A DNA stretch of 64,000 nt from Prinia subflava (lineage: Eukaryota; Chordata; Aves; Passeriformes; Cisticolidae): assembly GCF_021018805.1 (NCBI RefSeq), contig NC_086259.1, positions 15,281,001 through 15,345,000 of the forward strand. Direction: 5' to 3'. Of the stretch, positions 26,101 to 39,417 are shown piece after piece. Each line of letters begins with the position of its first letter. The first letter of the stretch is position 1. The notes beneath the pieces were generated by a model. That model saw only the letters and a list, made by a program, of their open reading frames with translations. It was not told where the DNA came from and did no database searches. Both the position numbers and the translations under genes were made by a program.

Positions 26101-29100
26101 GTAATGTGTTTGAACATTTGCCCACTGCGGGCTGCTAATCTGTGCTAACTTAAATCCCTGCCTGTGGCTGGAGCTGGCTTGTAACTGGTCATATTGGAAA
26201 TATGTGCAAAGTACAAAAGGCACATCTAATAAGAGTGTTTAAGAATTTGCCACTCTGTTCAATATATAGTGCTTGTTTTTATAGGTTCAGAATTAAGTCT
26301 TAAAATTTCCTGTTCTCCTGACATTACGTATCTAAACTTCCAGTATTGTTGTAAAGAAAAGGAGTCACTATTATTTTTGTTGAGTAAATTTTCAGGAATA
26401 CTAGCCTGCCTTTCTATTAAAGATTTCCAAGTTAAATAAAGAATTAGGGGCTTCCTTCTCCACTTCTGATGTTTAAAGTTGCACTTGCTACTGCATTTGA
26501 AGGGAATGGCCATAGGCTGACAACATAGTGAATACAGAGGTTAGGTGAATTCTGAGTGGTGATGGAATTTTGGGTGCAGTCTGATCTATTTTTCAGTGCA
26601 TAATTTCCTATTTTTGTTTGGTTTTGTTTTTTTTTTTAAATTTATTTTTTAAAACAGATGTCCCAATCTAGTCTTGCTCCTAGAGTTGTTAGCTCTTATT
26701 ATTGCAGAGTAGGTAAATAGTGCTGGCTTTGACTTTAAAGCTTTGCCACTCGATTACCTGAAGAATCACCATTGTTTTGTGTGGATGATACCCTGCAGCT
26801 CTAAAAAATGGAGGCAATTATGCTTGCAGCCCCTTGTTTTAATTGAGTGAGGCATAATGACTTCTCCTCTAGAGGCTCCCCGGGGACCTGTGGTGTAGCC
26901 TTTCCCAAGCACGTTTTTGGGGGAAAGTAGCTGAATGGAGGGGTCAGCCAGAGGCTGAAGCTGGCACAGCAGGAAGCAAGAAGCAGAACCAGCTCTGTCA
27001 CTGATGACAGTGACATCAGCCTGTTCTCTGGTTGCTTTCAGGGTTTTGTCCCTTGTGCTGGCTGGGGTTGAGCTCCACCCTTTGCGTTCTCCACTCGTTC
27101 TCTTGCCATGTTTCTCCACCTCAGCAGTTCCCCTCCCTCTTTCTGTTGTATATTGCAAAAAGGGTTTTCTGTTCATATGTTCACATGCTAAATGTTTTCT
27201 TATCTTCTGCCTCTTTTTTTTTTTTTTTTAATTTAGATTCAAAGATATTTAGGGCATGGGTTCTTGTTTATGTTTCTGCCCTCAGAGAGCCTGCACTTTG
27301 TCCCTTGAAAACCAAATTAATTTAATGCAGTAATTTCTTTTTTCTGTTCCTGAGTTTCCATATCTCTAAAATTAATCTGCTTTTGCTCATGGCCCTGGTA
27401 AAATGCTTTGAAAGATACTATAAGGAAAAAGGAAAATTACTACACGTCCATTTAACTGCAGTATAGCATATACAGTAAATGATAGGTTATTCTACATTTT
27501 CTATAGGTTAAGGCCTGCTCAGAGCTGGACTTCTCTCTGCTCCCTGGGGTTTGACAGCCAGATGTGTTTGCACTGGGAAGGGGCTGCACATCTGGAAGCC
27601 CATGGAGCCTGACAAAACTGCCCCTGACTGCCCAAAGCACTGAAATGCTGCCCAAAAGTCAGCACAAAAACACAGAATTGTGGCTTCTTTGTTGATGTGA
27701 GGGACTTGTGAGGAAAATCCAGACCTTGTGAAGGAGTGAGACTGGGAAAAGTGGGGTAGGACTGGTGAGGACTGGAATAGAAATGGAGAATAATTCCCAT
27801 GACATCCCTGGCAATTATAGGTGGTTTGGAGGGGAAAGCAGTTGATGCTGATCTCTGATGGAGGCCACCAAATCCCACCAGGTGTCTCTTTCCCAATTAA
27901 CCAAATCTGACTTTGCTTTGGTAGGATTGATTTTAATGGTTTGATTCAGTGCTTCTGAACTCAGTATTTGTGGAAAATTGTCTTGACAGTCTTTAGAGAA
28001 GTCAACTTTCTAACTATCATCTTACCTTTTTGCTCTCCTAAGCAAAAACTTTTGCTGAAATGGACAACTGGGGAGGCTGCTCAAGGAGCAGAATGAGGAG
28101 TTGCCTCAAAAAGCAATATTAAATTGGTACTGCTTTGGTTACAGGATGGAAAACATGGTGCTTGGTGGAACTTGGGAACAAAAGCTGTCCAAACATACAC
28201 TAAGTTTGTCACAATTTCTTGTGAGAATTAATTCTTCATAATCTTGGATCATATAGCAAATGTATCTCTCAGAGTGTGGTTGAATTAAATTGTTCAGGAT
28301 TACCTGTTCAAACAGAATCTCTCCTCTGCAAGTATATACTTCAGTAGTAATTTGCTGGGTTTTTTCCTTTCCTTTTCTTTTTTTGACTGCTTATATAAAA
28401 ATATAACTTTCTCTTATTATTTTAATCTTTGCTTTTCTTGCTGCATGGATCATTTATTTGTGAACTGGTTATTTCAGTAAGGGCTCAAAGGTAATTTCAT
28501 GGTTTATAGAATTTATATCTGAGGGTTTAATGAGGAAAACATATTGTTTTCTAACACATGAAATAGAGAATCTTTTGTTATACTTTTATTTTCCTTCTCT
28601 AATATTACATGTATATCAAGTTCAAAGCCTTGAATACACCTAAGTATAAAATTATTCCTTTCCTACACATGGGAAATATGAATGTTTGCGACTCAAAAAT
28701 CAACACACAAAGACTTAGGAGGTGATTTCATTTTTAATGAATCCACATGATATAAATGAACTACTCTTCTGTTTGTGCATTGTGCTAGAGTATACAGTGG
28801 AAAATACAATAACAGTATATTACTTTTCTGTGATTTAGGCTAGGAATTAATGCATTCAAATGAATTTAAGAGCCTTGGGTATAATTCATACAGGATGCAA
28901 GTCCCTCAGTAGACCTCTCATGAACATTATCAGATTCAATACAGTGTGCATGGTCAAACAGATTAAAATTTGACCAACCCCCTCTTTTTGCCATTTATTA
29001 AACTCCAGAATGTCTTTGAATGGCTTTCTTCTTATTATTCTGTGTGAGGGAAAAGGAGCAAAGACAAGGTTTTTGTCAGGTATATCAATTTGTTAAGATG

Positions 29101-31109
29101 TCCTGTTTTCAGCCAAGTTTAGTTATGGTAGATCAGGTTGGAACTAAGGCTGTAAAATATCAAATTTCCTTTTTTTCTTTCTTAGGTACGTTTTCTGAAA
29201 GCTTTCACTTTCATCCAGTGCTGATGTCTCAGTGCCCTTTCACTCCACATCAGGGTCATTACCCACTCTCTGGATGGGTTTTGTTCTGTGGCTCCTGCCT
29301 TCGATTAACAATTGTGGAAACTAGAGGATGCTCTCAGCATCAGTTTGATCTTTTGATGGATCAACACCTTTACTGGGCTGCCTCCTGAAATACTTAAAAT
29401 ACATCTGACTCCCTCTTTCTGGTATTTTAGCAATTTTACATCCTGTGTTAATTATACCATAAAGCGTAAAATCTATTAGCAATTTTCAAAAAGTGTCATG
29501 CTTAGAAGGCTTTTGAGCACTTGGGACTGATTTTGGTGTGATGAAAACACACTTTAAAATAGCTTCTAAGTTCTGAGATACAGCAGGAACTAATTCTGCT
29601 TCCTTGCAGTGAAGGTTTGAAAGGATTGTGCTCTTAAGTACAAAAAAACCTGTAAAACATGTCCAATACTTTGAGACATCTCTCAGGGAAGCTTAAATAC
29701 AGATTTTTACACTCGAGGGGAGTAAGTATTGTAGTAAGTATCTGCAATAGCAATGCCCTTGTGTTGCTGATTTATCAAGAGGTCGTTGGTGCATCTGAAG
29801 TTCTACAAAAGTCAGCGCTGTGTGTGCTGGAGTTGATGTCTCTGGGTGTCCTCTGTCATTGTTTGCTGTGTAACCCTTCAAGTATTCTTATTTCAGCAGA
29901 GATAATGAAAACCCCCAAGAAACTGCTCGTGCTACAGTGCCAGGGAAATCAGGCCAGGAACAGGCACATGGCTGTGCCAAGTTACTCAGGCTCAGATAAG
30001 GGGGCTTAAGGATGTGTGACATGGAGTAGGCGCCTGACTTTGCCCACGACAAGTTCAGCCTGGTTTCAAAGGCTTAAAGTCCCCCAAATGTCACGGGAGT
30101 GACAAGTATAGCTCTCCACTGACTGTTCCTACGTTTTGAAAACACAAACACGCTCCTCTGTTGCTGTGTTTTTTGCTTTTTTAACCTCCAACCAGTCTGT
30201 ATAATAAAACTCCACAAATACATCTCTCAGATTCTGTTGGTGACAATTTCACTGTGAGAAAATGAACACTTTGCTGTTCCATTTCATATACCCTTTATAA
30301 ACAAAATTTCAGAATTATTTAGTAAAATCTTTGCTGTGGAAAGCAGAAATAACAATGTATGGCACATTTCCTGAGAGAACAAAAGAAAACTTAATTTCTT
30401 AATATGCTTTTGAATAGTGACCAAACATACATCTGTGGCTGTGTTTTGTCTTTAAATGTAGTTATAGTCCTTGTCTCTTGCTGGCTAGGAAGCATTTATA
30501 TCATGTAGCAAGGAAAGAGTCCATGGACAAGTTAAAGCCAGTACTTAGAGTGAGGATCTTAAAAGCTGGAGCTCATTTTCACTGTTAGTGTTTTGTTTTT
30601 GCATGAGAAGAGGGCTCTGCAGGTTTTCAAGCCATCCCAGAAGCGCAGAGATCAGAATGTGTTTCCATATCTTCTTGTCGCTGGATGTGATTGATCACCC
30701 AAAGAGGGAAAAAGGAGCAGTAGATGTACAGTGCTCATCCTGCTCATCCTCTAGAAAGCTCTGTGCTGTGTGGGAGATGTATTCTTCTCAGAGGACTTCT
30801 TATTTGATTGGGTTTTGGGGTTTTTTTTAGGATTGCAGCCTCTTGCTTATGGAGCTTTCACGATGATTTAGTGCTTATAAGACATCACTGAATATCAAGG
30901 AAGCCTTAATAAATCTGAATTGGTCTCAGTGTGAATGGAAATGAAGATGTGTTTTTATTTCATGTTGGGATGATAGAATGAATTATATCAGAAACCTGAC
31001 TCCTAGAAGAACTGGGAATTCTTGGAAGAATGCAGCAGCCAGGAAAGCACACTAAGGGCTCCACAGAAGGGTTTTGCTGAGAAAGAGCAGCGCTGCTGAT
31101 GTGTTATGT
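23131..31109. other. Intronic stretch without recognised genes
   Basis: AT-rich intron with an A-rich run at 24049-24068, T-rich tracts near 26627-26650 and at 27214-27229, and overlapping chance frames on both strands at 26766-27896 and 29020-30009. The patch at 23640-23760 (with several CpG-containing words) has some enhancer-like texture but is not distinctive. No transposon or gene was identified. Confidence 0.5.
26064..26079. promoter_or_regulatory. 16-bp perfect palindrome containing a p53-type decamer
   Basis: gttgaacatgttcaac is its own reverse complement. Its central ten bases, gaacatgttc, fit the p53 half-site consensus RRRCWWGYYY at every position. A functional p53 response element normally needs two decamers close together, and no second good decamer is visible within about 50 bp (the nearby gaacatttgc at 26112 fits only partly). 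Chance occurrence is quite possible. Confidence 0.3.
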
Positions 31110-31520
31110 TAATGTTTGGAGAGGTACCAGTGCTGCTGCCAGGGCACAGCAGGAGCAGGGAGGGTGAGCCCGGAGCCAGGAGCACCAGGGCTGAGCAGGG
31201 CAGGCTCTCCTCAGCAGGGTGGGGATAATGATTTGCCTGAACTGTCCCAGAAAAGGCAAGAGGGCATCCCAGGTCATCCAGGCAGGGGGAGCAGGGTGTG
31301 GGGCCAGAGATGGGGCTGGAGATGAGGCTTCAGCAGAGGTCCAAGGACCACCTAAAAGACAGGGCTGAGGCAGGGGTAGGACCCAGAAGGGCTAAAATGT
31401 CAGGAGTGTGGACAGAGCTCAGGGAGCACAGAGTGCATTGGGGAGTTTGCAGGGGAGACTGCACACGGTGCTGAACTCTGGCAGCAAGACCTGAGTCTGC
31501 CTCAGTCCCTGTGGTGGTGA
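31110..31520. other. GC-rich, G/A-biased intronic block
   Basis: About 400 bp stand out from the AT-rich surroundings: many ggcag, gcagg, gggctga and caggggg words on the + strand, few CpG dinucleotides, and no clear tandem period. It is not a CpG island, and I do not recognise a transposon consensus. Two chance frames (69 codons on + and 98 on -) overlap it. It may be a degenerate minisatellite or an old repeat. Confidence 0.5.
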
Positions 31521-32104
31521 TCTGAGATGACAAAAAGAAGTTTCCAGTAAAAAGTAACTTTGAGACTTCAAGCTTCATAGCAGGGATAAATTCTGATATA
31601 GTCACTTGCCTGTAAGAGAATCTCATTCTAGTTAGTCCCTCTGATTTCAGAATAATACTTTTGTCTGTAGTCTCAGCTGCAGTACTTTGACATGTATCAC
31701 CACATTTTTATGGGAAAATCATTTGTTTTTATTGTAACTTTTAAATTTTATTTTTCATTAAACCCGTTTTATTGACTTTAGAAACGGATTTTAGCTATAG
31801 TAGTGTAAATCCAGAGGAAGTGAATTTATGCTGTTTTTATACCAGTAAGCATAATCTGGCACACGCTTAAAAGAAAAAAAAAAGTTGAAATTGTATAGTC
31901 AGCACTCAAAGCTTCTTGTTAGAAAATTCTTGATCTGTAAGAGTGCTATTGATAAAGAAGCTAAAAACCTCAAAATTGATTTATTTGTTATCAGCTCAAT
32001 ACAGTTTGTCTGAACACTGAACTTGCTTTTTTGTTCTTCCGTGTGATAAATGTATTTGCCTATGTTGTAAAATCTAAGCTGAGATAAGCTTCTGTACAAG
32101 CTGA

Positions 32105-32205
32105 GTATAGGACTGGAAAGCAGGATTTCCAGAATTTTACCTCTTGCTTCTGTCAGTAAATGAAGTTGTGACCTTAAGTGACCTCTTAGGTCTCCTTTGT
32201 AAAGA
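32105..32205 (+). mobile_element. Possible MIR/CORE-SINE relic
   Basis: The order of words follows the amniote CORE-SINE/MIR pattern: 'aggactggaaagcagga' (compare gggactgggagtcagga), 'tacctcttgcttctgtca' (compare cccagctctgccact), 'gttgtgacctta' (compare ctgtgtgaccttg), then a degraded 'agtgacctcttagg' region (compare gtcacttaacctctc). The match is heavily mutated, as expected for an ancient element in a bird. Confirmation needs a profile search. Confidence 0.4.
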
Positions 32206-35200
32206 AAGCTAAATTCCCTTTGCAGTTTGTTTAGGAGTCACTGGGAATTCAGCATCTTATGAGACAAGATCTTTCAGGGTTGATATATTTTGTTTCTGCA
32301 ATTGTAAAGTGAGAGTAGCCTTCTGGACTGCCTAGTTATGCCAGACCCTGAGTCCTTAGTACAGGCTGTGTAGCTGCAGTGAACAGCCTGCTCCAGGCAT
32401 GCAAATTGGGAATTAATGAGGACTGGAAGTTTGGAGTATTTCAGGCTTTATGGTTTTTCCTTTTTGCTGAATTTTATAGTTAGTTGAATTACTTGTTTTG
32501 TTACACTTAATTTATCATTTTAATTTCAGGGAATGTTTTGACAGTAAATGTTTGTAAAGCAGCTAAATATATTTTTACTGGAAAGGCTAAAGAAGTAAAA
32601 GCAGCATTCTTATTTTCTTGGTAGTTCTATTTTCCTGGTATTAAAGAGACTGAAAATTGTGCTTTGGTGTTTGCACAGAGTGTACATGTTTTTTGCCTAC
32701 TGTGTTTATTCTTCCTATGATGTAGTTTAGGGTTTTTCCTTCCCTGCATTATTTCCTGCCTCTGCCTCAGAAGGAGTAAGAAATCAAGAATACAGCAGGG
32801 CCAAAGGGTGGGCATCTGTTTATGACCACAGATGGTTTGTTCAAGTCTTATCAGTAACATTTAACAGTGCAAGACCTAATTTCCCCCTTGGTTTTAAACC
32901 AATGCTTTAAAAGGAAAGTTGTGCTTTATTTATTTTCTAAAATTATACAGTGTACTTTTTGCACATAGTAGCATTCACTTAGTTTATACCATAGAATGAC
33001 CTAGTTTGCATTTCATTTCAACTCTATAAATTACCCTATATTTTTCTGCTGGTATTGAGGTTTCTTACTAGTCCTGAAAAATTAGGTTTTAATTTTTTTC
33101 TCCCTTCTAGTCAAATAAGCACAAAGAAGGATGAGAAGTCAGGAATCGTGAGTGGATTTATTGCTTTTTGGAGGCAGGTTTTATTCCTCTATGTACTACT
33201 CCTCTGGCTTTTGATGAAGTTATTTCATTCATCTCTGCCATGACTTTGCTACTTTTGAAATCCCTAATGTGCATAGATTGTTCTTGTGCAGATGCTCTGC
33301 CTGGATTTCTACAGGCAAGTAATGAGATAAATAAGAAATATTTTGTAAATTCATTAGGTGTATGCCATTTGCCATATTCTCAGTGATAACTGAGTAGTGA
33401 AGAGCAGGCTGGACTTGAGTCCACTTTCCCCCCAGATTTCTTTGAAAGGGTAAAATGCCCAAACTATAAATATCTGCATGCTCTGATCAGGCTTTTGATT
33501 TCTATGTTAAAATTACCCGACCCTAATCCTTGTCATTGCTCACACTATGGCTACAGGACTCAGTTCAGGTGCTGGGAAGGAAGTTTGTATGTTTGTGGAC
33601 TACTGGTCTTAAAAGCAGGAAACCGATTTTATATCCTTTATGTGATAGATACTGAATCGATAAAGCATCAACCTAAGGTTACACTTGATGTCTCCAGTGA
33701 GAAGACAATAAATCATCTTATGTGCATACAGGTATATTGACTCAATTTCTTTGGGCTGCCTATGCAAAACTGAAGGTGATTGAAACTAAACCATTAGAGT
33801 GAGAGTCTTATAATGGCAGGTATAAAGCCATTTAATCTGCTTTTTATGATTTGAGATTTTAGTGTTAAAAATCTAAGTACAACATTTAAGTCAAATTGAA
33901 AATCCATCAGGTCCTGTGCCCTGTCTCAAATAATGGTCAGTGGCAGATGGCTAAAGAGGGAGAATAAAAGAACATGTGCAGAATGATTTCTGCCTTGTAC
34001 CCTTCTGGTCTTCAGCAATTAACAGTCTGGGTACTTTTGTTGGTGGATCCATGTAAAGAATTTGAAATGCACCAGTAGACTTAGGTAAACTTGTTACTTT
34101 TCATTTTCAACCTGTTTATAGTTTGGCTTTCCCAATGAAGTTTTGCACATATGTGTGTAAAAAAAAAAAAAAAAGAGTCTGACTCATGTTGGAATGGGTG
34201 GGTAAAGAAAACTGTCCATTTGTGCTTTATGTCTTTGTCACTGAGTACTTTCTGAGGATAAAAAAACTTGACTGTTGTCTCTCCTTTTAATGTCTTGACT
34301 CACTTGTAGTGAGGATGTGTAGGTCTGGCAATACAGGAGTGTTTTTATTTCTGTCTGGTGGCTTCAAAGGACCATCTGAAGATGGAGTTATTGATACAGC
34401 ATATCAGTAATAAAGTATTTTTTCCTTGAAATTTTCATATCTAAACACCAGACAAGGCATCAATACAGATAAATGAGTTGATTCAAGATGGAAGGTTGCT
34501 GGTATATCATTAACCTGAAGAAGGTTTTATAATGCTGCACTGCATTTCTGAGAATCATTTTGTTGTTTTAATATTGGCTGTCCTTCGTAGTAATTGCCTG
34601 GACAGCTGTCTGCTCTATTGGAGGTGTGGAAATACTGCTTGTAGAACCAGTCTGGCTTCTAATATATGTAAAAATGTAGGGAGGACCGGGGTGTGGGTCA
34701 GAAAACCACCTTGAAGCCTGTTTAGATAATGGAGCATGACAGTTTACATTTTCTTAACCACAAGATAGCCTTGACATACGGCGTGTTCTCACACAGAGAG
34801 TAAGGCAGCAGCCTGGCTCAGATGAATCTGGAGAGCACCTGTGCAAGGAGAGACATTCCTTGCTTGCCCCTGTGCCCCTCTGAAAGCCTGATTGCATCCT
34901 CACAGCTGGAATTTTGGCAAGAATGTGTTCTGAAGGAAGAGGCACATGTTTGAGTGACCATCAACTCCTCATCTGGCCCACAACTGCTGGTTTCACCATA
35001 CTTACATATGATTTTAAAGGCATGGGAAATTTTATTTAAAAAGAGTAATGGCTAAATATAATCTGTTGGAATTTATATCAAAACTTGCAAGTTGTATAGA
35101 TAAATAATAACATAATTATAAAGAAGCTATGTGTAAAAAAGAACTTTGGTATCACTGTATATTTAATTTGTGTGCTACAGTCATTCAGGGACTGTTCTTT

Positions 35201-36480
35201 GACTATAAAATGTTACACATAGAGATTTGTAATTGAAAACTTTATGATATGATTTGCAGTTAGAGGAATAAAACTAAATTTCAATTTTTCCTAAATTAAA
35301 TATGCCACTATCTTACATGTCTCAGCCTTTCTGACCTGGCCTTGCATGATGCTTCTTGACTTCCTGTCCTGCTGTCATTTTCTTTCATATTGGTCTGGCA
35401 CTTAGTCTCACTGGAATCAATAAGGTTGCTCACATGCAAGTGTTGAATAAATAATTGATTAAGGAGATACTACACTTGTCACTTCTTTTTCTAGCAAAGG
35501 TAGGCAACAAAACTGTTTTTTATGAAAAAACTTCTATTCTTTCCTTTTACTGATTATCCCTCATTGCTTCCACTGAACAAGCAGAGCATGGTATCTACCA
35601 GATAAGGATTGATGTGAGCTTTGTAACCTGGTGGTACCACCCAGTGTGTACAACACCTGGGAGAAATGGCTACTCTGCAACTGTGTAGCTCAGCCCAAAT
35701 GTCTTTCTCTTTGTTTCCCTTCTAAAACCCTTGACCTGCTCAGTTTTAAAAGCTGTTACCCAGAATGGCAAAGCACACTTGGGTATTGGTCACCAACCCT
35801 GGCTGCTCTGCTCATCAAATTCTAAATGAAATATTTAAATAATTTGGTCCTGCACAAAGCCAGATGGAAAATGGCAGCTGAAGTGGTATCTATTGACATG
35901 AACAGTCCCAGTGAAGTTTGTCTGGCTCCTTGGCTGGGTTTTGTGTATTTAGAATTGCAGTAAAAGTAGAAACATTTCTTGACAGCCGTTGTGTATTGTG
36001 ACATCTGAAATTGAAACAGGCACTTCTAAATTTTCTGCACATCTCCTCAACTCAAAGGTTTATTATAGCTCCTACTATGTTATGGTAGTATTAAACTACA
36101 GTGAACTTTCTATAATGGGAATGCACTTACACTGAAGACAGATGTAGGATTTCTGTAGGAGATGGAAAATAAGATATCCCAGGCAAATAAATACCTGATG
36201 ACTGTGCCTGTTGCAGTCACTCTACCAGTGTGATTAACCTTTTTATCTTCAATTACATTCCTAAGTGATACAATTTGTTCCAGTAAAATAGTGTGCAGAT
36301 CCAGTCTTGTTCAATATTTCCCACAAATACATTGACTCGCTGTTTTGGTTTATGAAATCCTTTCTGTTGTTGTGGTTCATTGACAAGAGAGATGAGGTAA
36401 TTACAGAGCAGTTTGCCCACTGGTTTATCTCCAGTGCATAGCTGTAGTCAATGCTGTTAGACCACTCATATACCCAATCT
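32206..36480. other. Intronic stretch without recognised genes
   Basis: AT-rich intron with an A16 run at 34159-34174. A moderately GC-richer patch near 34790-34960 carries a 63-codon minus-strand frame with no recognisable content. Nothing else was identified. Confidence 0.5.
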
Positions 36481-36502
36481 AAAAAAAAAAAAAAAGGAAA
36501 AA
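36481..36502. repeat. A-rich homopolymer tract
   Basis: Fifteen consecutive A at 36481-36495 followed by ggaaaaaa. No adjacent sequence suggests a retroposed transcript, and no target-site duplication was found. Confidence 0.75.
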
Positions 36503-36639
36503 AGGCTCAAAGATCTTTACCAGAAATTAACTTGGTGCTGCAGAAGTTACAAAGTGCATTTTATGTCATCCTACGTGTTGCTAGGAGTTTGTTTTGAAGT
36601 AATGTTTCATTATTACTATTGTATGATTAAATATTGAGA

Positions 36640-36960
36640 GTATTGCTTTTCCAATTGTTCTACTCTAGTATTTAATGAGTGCAATTAAATGGAAAAATTG
36701 CCTTTTTAACTGATGGTAGTCTATTAATGTCTCTGTCTGTTCAGAAAAGAAAAGAAGTGAATTATTAGAATGACAAATGAGTCAAAGTTACCACGGTGAT
36801 GGAGAGGTGCGATTCCCCTCCACATAATCTTCAATTAGTGATCTTTGTAAGAGGATGTTTTTCAAAAGGGTAATAGAGAAGTAATGAGATCAGAAGGAGG
36901 TCAAACCCAGCCTTCTTCGTTTGGCAGCTTGATTAATTTATTTCTCCTTCTTGCAGACTG
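36640..36960. promoter_or_regulatory. Candidate conserved noncoding block with AP-1 site (unverified)
   Basis: This repeat-free block contains a perfect AP-1 core TGAGTCA at 36778-36784, the CpG-containing words taccacggtgatgg and aggtgcgattcccc shortly after, and TAAT cores (gtgcaattaaatgg near 36680, gattaattta near 36931). The texture resembles a conserved intronic element; there is no direct evidence of function. Confidence 0.22.
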
Positions 36961-38029
36961 CTGTAAGGGGCTTTGGGCACGCGGTGTTTTCCATGGGACT
37001 CTCGTTGAAGTGACTGCTTTGAGAGTCTTTTGTGTATCCAGGAATGTTCACCCACTTGGGACTGGAAGTTTTTGAATGGTTGAGATTTGTTCTTTAGTAT
37101 AAGCACGCACTGGCAGTTCTGAAAAGGAAGTTTTTTGAGAAGATACTTTGGGTGTGGTAGTGGGATGCAATGCAGCTTCCACTCCTCCAGGGGGATGATT
37201 GAGTCAAAGGAGAGGGAGGGAAAGAAGCACCCAAGAACATGAAGTTGCACTGAAGTTGCTTTTCCCACAATATCTGCTGGATCAGTGCCACCATACCTTC
37301 ACATGAATGCACACATGTAGCATTTCTGCATCCTTCAGGTGTTCCTTCCTGCCCCTTCTCATTCTTACCACTTGTGCAGAAAGTTTTATTTTAAAGAGTA
37401 ATGAGCTGTTTTCTGATGGTGATCATGAACCTGAGTGGCTGTGGCCCCATGCAGTGTGTTAAGCCTGTGCTGTGAGTACAGTTACATCCATGTTTAGTTT
37501 ATTCCCAGTAGTAATTCACTTCTTTTGAAATATTGAAGTCATTTTCCTGCAAAACTGAAATGGCAGTAGCATTTTCTCAAGAGTTTCCTCAGGTTTACGT
37601 ATTTGTGCACTGATCAGTTTTGCTCTCCTGATAGTTGAATGGATTACTGTGGTTTCAATTTTGACATAAATTCAGTCATTCTATGCAAACTAACATGTCA
37701 GTAGAGGAGCAGTAGATGTTAATTTAATATGACATTCTCTTCCGAGCACATGTGACATTAACAGTTGCATGATAACCAAGACTTTTATATGTCTGGGTTA
37801 CCTCAGTTTAAGCTCAAGATGCTCAGGCAGCTTTTATTTTTGGCTTTGGTAAGGGTAGCATTAACATTGAGTTTTCTTACTTTCTCATGAAGTCTTTGCA
37901 TCAGTCATTTAACAGATGTTCAGAATTATTTTTTTAAGTATTATTATTATTATTACATTTAAAATGTTTCACCAATAAAAAGAGATACTTTGGATTAAAT
38001 ATATAATAAAATGTTTTTATTGTACTGAT
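36961..38029. other. Intronic stretch with short ATT repeat
   Basis: AT-rich intron. A small ATT trinucleotide run (about five units) lies at 37939-37955. Overlapping minus-strand frames near 36933-37312 have no recognisable protein content. Confidence 0.5.
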
Positions 38030-38081
38030 GATCACAGAATTGTAGGATGGTTTGTGTTGGGACTTTAGGACCATCTCAAAG
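38030..38081 (-). mobile_element. CR1 LINE 3' tail fragment, minus orientation
   Basis: gatcacagaattgtaggatg, then gtttgtgttgggactttagg and accatct, is the reverse complement of the CR1 terminus (compare agaatcacagaatggtttgg, then gttggaccttaaag and cccatct in the copy near 54.2 kb). Only about 50 bp are recognisable, so it is a severely truncated or decayed insertion. Confidence 0.7.
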
Positions 38082-38191
38082 GTTAACTATCAAAGATTAT
38101 TCCAATTACATTTATAATCACAAATCACAGGCACAAAACAATTTTGTGAATTTCCCTGTTTTTAGGTGCAGTCCATTTGGGGGGAATTTAT

Positions 38192-38206
38192 ACACACACA
38201 CACACA
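38192..38206. repeat. Short CA microsatellite
   Basis: Seven and a half AC units followed by atatttatgtgtat. Short and probably of low variability. Confidence 0.8.
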
Positions 38207-39315
38207 TATTTATGTGTATAGATAAACATGTCTCCTACCTATCAAAGTTCTCTCAGAACAGAAAAAGTAAAATTAGATTTTTGTAAGCTGGAGTGATGTG
38301 CATGTTCTTATTTTCAATGTGTGGTAAAGTAATCCTTCAATTTTATTTTTTAACAGTATTCTATAATATAAATAATCTAGTCTTTTCTTCTGCAGACTGT
38401 TTAATTCAGGCAGGTTGAAGTTGCCTCCAAAGATTGGCGTCAAATTGAGGAAACCATTCATGTAGTAAATAAGATAATTTGTTTCTGCCCAAAAAGATTA
38501 AAATATAGATTTTTTTTTTGCCCATATGATTTAACACATACAGTTCCTGCATCTCTAAGATTCTGAATGCATTTTGAAATTAAGCACTTCTACATGGATT
38601 TTATTTTTTTCATTTTCTGCAGTGCACTTTTAACTTGAATTTCTGGAATTGTAATAAATATAATCAGTAGAGATCTTTATATCTTTCTTAGATATTGATA
38701 AGTGTTTATGTAATTTCAAAATGTGATGGGAAAATGAAGTACCTAATGAAAGCAGAAGTTGTAAAAACAAGTAGCAAGTCCTACAGTTTGAGTATTGTTA
38801 CATAAATAAATGAAGGAAAGATGTGTTCTGACACCTATCTTCTGTCCTGTATTTAAAGTCAGGGATATATTTCTCTGTGCTTTTTTGTGTTATCATAAAA
38901 TCTGTTGTGTTTTTTAATTGTTCTTCACCCAATAATCTTTCACAATATCAATCTTACTGCTTGTAGCTAAAATAGCAACTATTAAGAAAGTTTATGAGTT
39001 TTGGTCATTTTGGGGCTTTGTTTGCTTAGAAAGGAGAAAAAGGAGCTGTCAGCTGCTGAAAATTTGGCCCCTCTTGTGCTGGGGAGTGTGGGAGTTGCTC
39101 ATTCTTCTGCCGTGGTTTTTGTGCTCATTTTGTGGCCAGATGCTGGAATCAGGCTTAAGGACTGATCTCCCCTTAAAAATTAAATATTTGCATGGCTGAA
39201 TGGCTGAAGTCTGATCAGAACGACCCTAATTAACATTTGAAAACACTTTTGAGGTGAACATTTATGTTACCACCTGTGCAACCTCATGCAGTGGCAACAA
39301 AGTTTTTCTCTTCAG
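38207..39315. other. Intronic stretch without recognised genes
   Basis: AT-rich intron; only short frames and no recognisable repeat family or RNA gene. Confidence 0.5.
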
Positions 39316-39356
39316 TTTTTTTTTTTGTTTTTTTTTTTTTTTTTTTTTTTTTTTTT
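39316..39356. repeat. Long T tract (T11-G-T29)
   Basis: Eleven T, one G, then about 29 T. Such lengths are polymorphic and error-prone in assemblies. No sequence nearby shows the polyadenylation signal or gene body expected of a minus-strand retroposed copy. Confidence 0.85.
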
Positions 39357-39417
39357 GTGCAAAATCCATTCTGGATTATTGGGCTCTACATAAATAAAGT
39401 TGTTTCCTCTTAAGGTG

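Noticed and set aside
26766..27896. Overlapping frames of 95-136 codons on both strands
   Set aside because: Several mutually overlapping frames in a locally GC-richer patch with no recognisable protein.
32990..33040. catagaatgacctag resembling a CR1 terminus
   Set aside because: The match is too short and does not continue into the CR1 body.
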